64,000 bases of DNA, taken from contig NC_088926.1 of the NCBI RefSeq assembly GCF_038396675.1, forward strand, positions 13,557,001 through 13,621,000. The letters are read 5' to 3'. The stretch is from Hydra vulgaris. Its lineage: Eukaryota; Cnidaria; Hydrozoa; Anthoathecata; Hydridae. The stretch's first letter is position 1; each line of letters begins with the position of its first letter. The translations under genes were made by a program, and so were the position numbers. Below the pieces are notes generated by a model that made no database searches, was not told the origin of the DNA, and saw nothing but the letters and a program-made list of their open reading frames with translations. Below are positions 57,380 through 64,000 of this stretch, piece by piece.

Positions 57380-57620
57380 ATTATTTAACAATATTGAACC
57401 TAAACAAATTATAAAGCTTAAATTTAAATCTGATAAAGAACCACCATTTGTTGTCGTCCTTAATAATAAAAAAGAACGAAATTCTATTTTAAAAGCTGCG
57501 AAAATCTCAAAAAGCAGGTTTAGCAATTTATTTATCAACCCTGACTTAACTGAAGCCGAAAGGTATAATGCCAAATTATTAAGAGATGAGTGCAAAAAAC
57601 TAAATTTAGAAAATGCATAA
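57380..57620 (+). pseudogene. LINE B ORF1 C-terminal remnant
   Basis: Encodes IIKLKFKSDKEPPFVVVLNN followed by SNLFINPDLTEAERYNAKLL. VFINPDLTxxER is typical of the C-terminus of ORF1/esterase-type RNA-binding proteins in CR1/L2 LINEs. It ends at TAA 57618. Confidence 0.65.
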
Positions 57621-57839
57621 CCTTTGGTTTATTATTATGGAATACGTAATAACAGAGTTGTTAAAATCGTCAAGTAGCAATTAATTTCGAATAACAGGAA
57701 ATCAAATCTGAACTGTTACGAATCATTAACTTCTGTTGGTTTTAACTATATATCAATTAATAATAAATTTTCGTCCAAAAATAACTCGATTTATCAAATA
57801 AGCAAAAAAGTTAAAAATGAAAAAATAAGTCGAAAAAAT

Positions 57840-59475
57840 TTGCTAACAAACAAATTAGTTACAATAACAATGACAGCTTTTCTTTACAAAAAAATTCAAA
57901 TACAAAATTTTCTTTTCGTCTTTTTAACGCTTTTAATTATTTATGAAGTTTATTGTCAAGAAGCCTTGCCAATAAACTTCATGAGTTTTATTTATATACC
58001 GAGGCAACAAAACCGGCTGTGTGTGCGAGACATTTTTCAATAATAAACTTTCTAACGCTATTTTATGTCCTAAAGATTACTCAATTTATCGCAAAGACCA
58101 TATTAAAATTGGCGGAGGAGTCGCAATTTACTGTAGAAATGACATTAAAGTAGAACAAGTACAGATTATGCAAACAGATACTGATATTGATATCATCTGT
58201 GTTGATATGATTTTTGGATCTCAGAAACTCCGTCTAATAACTTGCTATCGTCCACCTTTCTATACAATAACAGATGTTGTTTATCTTGAATTGATGATTT
58301 CAGTTATTTATAATTTGTGTTACTCGGTGTCGCAGAATATTATTGTTTGTGACTTCAACTTACCTAAAATAGATTGGGCTTGCTATGTCTCACCAAACGA
58401 AAAGTGTCATAGTATATTCTTAAATTTGGTAAACGAACTCGGTTTGCACCAATTTGTTAAAGAACCCACGCGCAATATGAATTTTCTTGATCATGTTTTT
58501 TCGAATAACAGTTCTCTTATACTTGATATACCTGTTGAGTGTCCTTTTAACACTAGCGACCATAACACAGTCCAATTTTCTATAAATACGAACAATTTCA
58601 ACCAGTGTGAAAATAAACCAGAATCTTTCTACGACTTTTCTAATGCTGATTTTAAGAGCCTTAAGTTATATTTATCAAAAATAAATTGGGATTTCGAGTT
58701 TTCTTGTGCCTGTACAATTGAGGATTACTGGAGCATTTTTCTAAGGCTTTTTGGTACTGGTATTAACGAATTTGTACCTATTAGGAAAAAGTATTATAAC
58801 AAAACGAGTAATCACTATCCAAAATACATTAAAAAAATCTTAAGCCGCAAAGTATTAATATGGAAAAGATGGACAAATAATAAAACCAGTTATAACAAAA
58901 CAGCTTACAAACAGTACGCCAGGAATTGCAAACTAATCTTATCTAATTACCAATCGAAAATTGAATTAAACCTAGTAGAGGGAAATAATATTAGCAAGTT
59001 TTATAAATATGTAAATAATAAAATGAATATCCTTAATAAGCAACACCATCTAATAAACAAAAATAACAATAACGAGGTCACTTCCAGTTATATAGAAATT
59101 GCTAACGTGTTTAATAATCACTTTGGAAGTGTTTTTATGGACGATAATTGCTATTTGCCTAATATTGCCACCTATGTTAATGATCCAATAAGTATTGACA
59201 CGGTTCATTTTTCCGTGGAGTCAGTGCATAAAACCCTAATGGCAATTTATCCAAGTACCTCGTATGGTCTACCTAATGCAATTCTTAAAAAGTTAGCTAA
59301 TGTTTTATGTTTTCCTCTTTCATATATTTTTGAGGCTAGTTTTACATCAAACGCTTTACCTAATCAATGGCGCAAAGCTTTCGTCTCCCCAACTTTTAAA
59401 AACGGAGCTACATCGGATCCAAACAACCATCTCTTTAACTTGTACTTGTTGTCGAATCATGGAAAAAATTATTAA
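57840..59475 (+). pseudogene. LINE B endonuclease and pre-RT region
   Basis: One frame, open from about 58021 to 59475, contains IGGGVAIYCRNDI, LRLITCYRPPFY, SQNIIVCDFNLPKIDW (endonuclease GDFN-type block with C for G), NTSDHNTVQF (SDH), IWKRWTNNKTSYNKTAYKQY, EIANVFNNHFGSVF and LPNQWRKAFVSPTFKNGATS. The frame shifts at about 59440, before the NYRPIS block. Confidence 0.88.
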
Positions 59476-60334
59476 CTCACATATTGTTGAATATCTAAAT
59501 AAATATAACATAATATCTCCTAGTCAGCACGGTTTTCTCAATAAACGTTCTACATGTACGAATCTTTTAGAATCTACTAATGATTGGAGTACCGCACTTG
59601 ACAATCATCTGATTACAGATGTTATATATATCGACTTCCGAAAGGCGTTTGATTCCGTATCTCATTCAAAATTAATATTTAAACTCATTATACAATATTA
59701 AAATCATTATAAAATATTTGTGATAACCTTTTAAAGTGGATCACTGCATCTCACAGACAGATCTCAACAGGTAAAAATTAGTAGTGCTTTATCAGATCCG
59801 ATTCGAATTGTAAGTGGTGTACCTCAGGGTAGTGTGCTAGGACCAACTTTGTTCTTATTATTTATAAATGACTTATCATCTGTAGTAAACAATCTCGAAT
59901 GTACAATAAAACTTTTTGCTGATGATTTAAAGCTATACAGTTCGTATCGCGATATGAATCATAGCCACGATTTAACTGTTGCTCTTGATAGAATAATTAT
60001 TTGGTGGGATACTTGGCAATTGCCAATTGCCAGCAAGAAATGTTTTGCACACAGAATAGCACTTCTCCATTGCATAGTATTAGTTTTAATTACAAGTTAG
60101 GTGATTGTATTCTAGCTTGGTCATCTAACCTAAAAGATCTTGGAGTAATTATGGACTCCCAACAAAACTACAAAAAACACATTGCCAGAGTCATTCATGT
60201 AGCAAATACTAGAGCATACCAAATCTTAAAATGCTTTAAAACTCGCAATCCTATTATATTAGTACGTGCATTTACCACTTATATAAGACCAATTATTGAA
60301 TATTGCTCTCCAGTTTGGTTTCCACACCAAACTA
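59460..60334 (+). pseudogene. LINE B reverse transcriptase
   Basis: YLNKYNIISPSQHGFLNKRS, then TDVIYIDFRKAFDSVSHSKL (first Asp), a stop near 59700, GVPQGSVLGPTLFLLFINDL and TIKLFADDLKLYSSYR (catalytic DD). In another frame LKDLGVIMDSQQNYKKHIAR and TYIRPIIEYCSPVWFPHQTN. Two frame breaks; the coding sequence is cut by the mariner element at 60335. Confidence 0.9.
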
Positions 60335-60452
60335 ACGGGTGATGCGGAAGTTATCGGACAAAATAAAAACGTCAATAACTTATTTATTAATAAAAAACAA
60401 ACTACTATTATATCTTTTTTAAATAAAGCATTTATCTTTTAATAAAAATATA

Positions 60453-61437
60453 TTATTTTTTATATAAAAAAACACCACCATCTGCAATTGATCTCAATTT
60501 TGCTCTGACGCCTTTCATATGCGACTGTAAAAATTTTAAATCAATTTCTTGTAGTTTTAGTTTAATGCAATCAATCAAAACTTGCTCTGTTAAAGCTTGC
60601 CAATCTCCCTCGTAAACCTTCTGTGCCAAATGTCTCCAAAAACTTTCAATTGGTCGTGCTTGAGGCACATTTGGGGGATTGGATTCTTTATCAACGTAAT
60701 AGACATATTGGTCCATCCAATTCAGAGAATCTTTAGAATAATGAAAACTTGCTAAATCTGGCCAAAATAAATAGTTAAAGTCTCCATAATACTTGTGAAT
60801 AAATGGAAGAAGTCGTTTTTCTAAACATTCATTAAAATAGATTGATGAATTGATCGCTACAGCCTTTGGAAGTGCGAAACAATGGCTCGGACATACCACG
60901 GTCAGATATGGCTATCCACATTAATAATTTTTTTGGAAATTTCTCTTTTCCTATAAAACGAACACTTTCTGGGCATGTCTTTTTGTTGTTTGTGTAGTAT
61001 CCAGAATTTCCAGGCATGTTGTCCCCTGCAAAACAAAAGTATTTTTCGTCATCGATGACTAGAAGCGATTTTGTGTTATAGAGTTAGTTAACTAGTTTCC
61101 TGCTTCTTTTCTTTGCCTTTATTTGTTGTTCTATAGTGTATTTTGGAGTCTTTTCACGTTTTCTATATTTAATATTCATTTTATTTAACTGGCGACCAAT
61201 TGTCGATTGATTTACACCGAATTTAATACCTATTTTTCTCTGACTGACCATTTTTCGATTGTTGACAAGTCTCGTTAATTCGGCTTTCTTTTCTCGTGTC
61301 CAGGATGTCGGACGACCAGGGTGCTTTCTATCTGAAAACGATTGAACATTTTCAAGTCTTTTTAGGTTATCATATCTTGTACTTCGAGCAAATCCTTCCT
61401 TTTCAAAATGATTTACAATTTTTTTTTTTTTTGACAA
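60453..61437 (-). pseudogene. mariner-type transposase, one stop and one frameshift
   Basis: N-terminal helix-turn-helix part (61437-61084): RSTRYDNLKRLENVQSFSDR, KHPGRPTSWTREKKAELTRL and GIKFGVNQSTIGRQLNKMNI. An in-frame TAA follows RKLVN. The frame then continues LVIDDEKYFCFAGDNMPGNS (Asp 1), FPKKLLMWIAISDRGMSEPL, a frameshift near 60855, YLFWPDLASFHYSKDSLNWM (Asp 2), and NPPNVPQARPIESFWRHLAQ ending in the third catalytic region. Inactive copy. Confidence 0.92.
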
Positions 61438-61439
61438 GG

Positions 61440-62210
61440 TTCATTAGTGTGCCATGCTAGACAAGAATAAAATGAGGATAGAAAACTAAGAAAGAATAAT
61501 ATCAGAATAGAATAATTTATGATAGAAATAAAGAAACCTTACTGGAAAAGAATTTTTACAAAAGAATATTTTTTGGCAGAAATTTTGAAAAGAAACTTGA
61601 AATACTTTCTAAGAAAGAATATTTTTTAATAAACGTAAACAACTTGCTTGGAAAGAATTTTATTTAATAAATGCGAAAAACTTGCTAGAATTTTATTTCA
61701 TTAATCCAAAAAAACTTGCTAGGACAGAATTACCATTTATAATAAAAGTGAATCACTGATGAATGATTCAGAAATTTCAGATAATCTTTATTATTTCACA
61801 AAGATTTTGTTAGAATTAGATTATACTTATTTAACATTTATTCAATTAAAAATCATAACTGTAATTACCAAATTGCGCGCAAATTCTTTCTTAAAATTTC
61901 TTTGCTAGCACGTTTTTAAAATTTCTTTTCTAAAATTTCTTTGCTAGAACGTTTTTCCAATTTTCTTTGCTAGAAAGAAAATGACTTTTAATTGTGCGAT
62001 TTCTATCCTAAAAAAGTCTTTGCTAGCAAGTTTTTCATTTTTCTTTGCCAGAAAGGATATATGTATTTCTTTCTTCTTTTCTATCCTTCAATTATTCTAT
62101 CCTAAAAAGTAATCATGCTTTTTTCTATCATAGCAAGAATTTTCATGTTTCTTTCCTAGAAAGGCTTTCCTGAATTCTTGTCTAGAACCGGCCACCGGTT
62201 TATTTACAAA
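61440..62210. repeat. Degenerate repeat with strand switch inside the mariner element
   Basis: From 61460 to 61740 the plus strand is purine-rich with AAGAAAGAAT and AACTTGCTAGAA units. From 61880 to 62200 it is pyrimidine-rich with TTTCTTTGCTAGAA and TTCTATCCT units. The two halves are rough inverted copies. No coding sequence. Confidence 0.7.
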
Positions 62211-62380
62211 AAACATTTTTAGTCGCTTTCGAAAAGATTCTCGTTCAGCTGCGTTAAACTTCATTTTACCACAAAAACTGATTATTATGCTCAAATAATA
62301 ATCAGTTTTTGTGATAAAATCAAAGATAAACCACCAAATAATGAAATTAGGATTTGTCCGATAACTTCCGCATCACCCGT

Positions 62381-62793
62381 TATGTTAATTAAATCTATTG
62401 AAAATATTCAAAAACGGTTTACAAAAAAAATTGCTAATATTAGTTGTTTAAGCTATTCTAGCCGTTTATAGTTGCTTGGTTTGGATTCTCTGGAACTCAG
62501 ACGTTTAAAACATGATTTAGTCATATGTTTCAAAATTATGCATAATTTGCATAGATAAAAACTTGTTTTTCGAAATTAACAATAATAATTATACCCGTGG
62601 TCATGCTTTTAGGATTCGAAAGCACCGATGTCAACTCGACATTCGCAAATATTGTTTTTCTCAACGAGTTGTAAATATCTGGAATAATCTGACATCAGAA
62701 GTTGTAAATGCTGATAACATTTGTATTTTTAAAAATAAAATAAAATCGTGCAATTTCGATAAACATTGTGTCTATAAAGTAAATGAATGAAAT
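62381..62793 (+). pseudogene. LINE B RT C-terminus after the mariner insertion
   Basis: SIENIQKRFTKKIANISCLS, then LLGLDSLELRRLKHDLVICF and (shifted) NNNYTRGHAFRIRKHRCQLD, RKYCFSQRVVNIWNNLTSEV: the conserved RRxxxDL..FKI and R..FFSxRVVxxWNxLP blocks at the end of CR1/L2-type RT proteins. Confidence 0.85.
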
Positions 62794-62904
62794 CTTGAAT
62801 GTTTCTATTATAAACTATATTTGTTCCTATGTACTTTGTTTTCTTATTTAAGGGCATATTGTCAGTATCTATTTATTGGACCTGTATGTCCTTCAGAATT
62901 TTTT

Positions 62905-63199
62905 TTTTTTTTTTTAAACTTGTTCTAATAAATCTTTATTTATTTATCTAACAATACTAAATGGAAACCAATAATTATATTATCAATAATTCATATTAAA
63001 AATATGAGTCTCAGTACATAAAACTATGAAAAAATATACTAATAAACAATGCTTATATAAATTTAATATGTTATAGCTATTTTACTATAATGCTTATAGA
63101 AAAATAACTATAACATATAAAACATATAAACAAGTTGCCGCTTTTTTTTAGAAATATTTCGAATGTGTTGTATTAATACGTAATTTAAAAACATAACGG
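62905..63199. other. No gene recognised
   Basis: AT-rich with the small inverted repeat ATGTTATAGCTATTTT..AAAATAACTATAACAT (about 63068-63118). Confidence 0.4.
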
Positions 63200-63962
63200 C
63201 ACGGCGATTTTTTTTGTTTGATTTTCTCCCACTTGCGAGATTTTCGGATAAGGATGTAACGAAAACAGCTTATTTTATTTTTACGCGCCAAGTAAATAAA
63301 TTTTCTCCGAATAACGTATCGAAAAATTCAAAATGGTTTCTGAACCATCTTTTTACCGATAAATTAACCTACTATTAAACTCGTGGATAGGCTCGATCCA
63401 TGATGCATCTTATGATCTAAAAATTCGTACATAGGTTCATAATGTGTATATCTAGGATACCAGTTTACAACATATACCTTCTGATGACTAATGTTGTAAA
63501 TATATATGTATTTCATTAAAAAACTGTGATTTTTGTCTATTTTGCTTAAAACTACTATTTAACTGTAATTTAGACATATAGTTGTAAACTGGAATTTGAG
63601 ATCCAAATGTAATTTATCTTTATAAGTAATAGCATTGATAGTTAAGGAAACCGCCATTTAGTCTATCCAGCTGATTATTTCTAGTTTTTGTACTAGTTTT
63701 TTAAATAAATTGAATTTCAATATCTGTATGACTTTTAAAGAGCTGATTTTATAAAAAAAACGCATAATATATATTTACACTTTAATAAAAATTACAAAAA
63801 AAAGTACATAATTTATATTTATAGCCCTAATTCAATGTTAGAGATGGTAATTTTTTGCAACTTTTCATAAAAATTAAAAAATTGCGGATATTTTGGACCA
63901 AATTTCGTATTTCTTAAAAAAAAGCTTGGAGAATTTATAAGACAAAAAAAAAAATCGCCGTG
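63200..63962. mobile_element. MITE-like element with CACGGCGATTTTTTTT ends
   Basis: CACGGCGATTTTTTTT at 63200 and its inverse ending at 63962; CGG flanks both sides (possible 3-bp duplication). 763 bp, no coding sequence. The CAC start and 3-bp duplication would fit CACTA-like elements, and CACGGxG also recalls Transib ends, so the class is open. Confidence 0.6.
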
Positions 63963-64000
63963 CGGATAACTTAACATAACGTCTTATATAAACATAACGT

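Larger units (their letters stand above)
60335..62380 (-). mobile_element. mariner/Tc1-type element inserted in LINE B
   Basis: Perfect terminal inverted repeats ACGGGTGATGCGGAAGTTAT.. at both ends and TA duplication (60333-60334 and 62381-62382). 2046 bp. The minus-strand transposase occupies one half; the other half (61440-62200) is a degenerate repeat. Confidence 0.95.
57330..62900 (+). mobile_element. LINE B (CR1-like), interrupted by a mariner element
   Basis: Plus-strand ORF1 remnant (57330-57620), endonuclease (about 57960-58600), RT (59220-60340), then, after the mariner insertion, the RT C-terminus (62383-62790) and a 3' end near 62900 with a T-run. FADDLKLYSS and FRKAFDSVSHSKL place it near CR1/L2 LINEs. 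Truncated at the 5' side next to the pogo element. Confidence 0.85.

Overview
The window looks like a piece of a Hydra-type (cnidarian) nuclear genome. It is very AT-rich, with long (TA)n arrays, spliceosomal introns with GT..AG borders, tRNA-derived SINEs, non-LTR retrotransposons, many hAT-type MITEs, and pogo, mariner and Transib DNA transposons. No bacterial-style operon is present. The species call is an inference from composition and element mix.

Three host loci can be supported. (1) Ribosomal protein L4 on the minus strand (34591-37390) has five coding exons. Exon 1 contributes only the ATG, which is followed directly by the splice donor. Two RPL4 introns carry C/D-box snoRNA-like sequences. 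(2) SAP30BP/HCNGP on the plus strand (43875-44624) is a single uninterrupted 249-codon frame with a strong 3' splice site just before its ATG. (3) An isolated minus-strand exon (5296-5451) has intact splice sites and encodes a small membrane protein with an SPAGGWW motif. An ATG-GT mini-exon at 7711 is a possible first exon.

The rest is layered transposable elements. 0-5 kb: a 126-bp higher-order satellite, a transposase N-terminal fragment, a tRNA-derived SINE and a MITE inside a trinucleotide array. 8.0-11.95 kb: a decayed Ty3/gypsy LTR element interrupted by a non-autonomous element with CACAGTG ends. 13.2-15.2 kb: a hAT foldback and a pogo remnant. 15.3-27.7 kb: one minus-strand LINE (LINE A) cut by a 5.7-kb terminal-inverted-repeat unit (17001-22692) and by a 2.9-kb pogo element (23071-25970). 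The 5.7-kb unit itself holds a DUF4806-like gene, a Transib copy, two hAT MITEs and large palindromes. 29.8-33.3 kb: a pogo remnant and a second Transib. 40.0-42.5 kb: a third Transib with both ends and a 5-bp target duplication. 45-55 kb: SINEs and several copies of LINE C. 55.2-57.3 kb: an apparently intact pogo element. 57.3-62.9 kb: LINE B, split by a mariner element.

The most interesting signal is in the Transib group. Three divergent, RAG1-related transposases keep the apparent D-D-E residues and a Cys2 motif. Their ends start with CACAGTG, the V(D)J heptamer, followed by a CAAAA(A)CC nonamer-like block. In the element at 40003-42549 the two ends are asymmetric: 13 versus 23 nt separate heptamer and CAAAACC. 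The non-autonomous element at 8682-10311 repeats that asymmetry (14 versus 23 nt). This resembles the 12/23 layout of vertebrate recombination signals.
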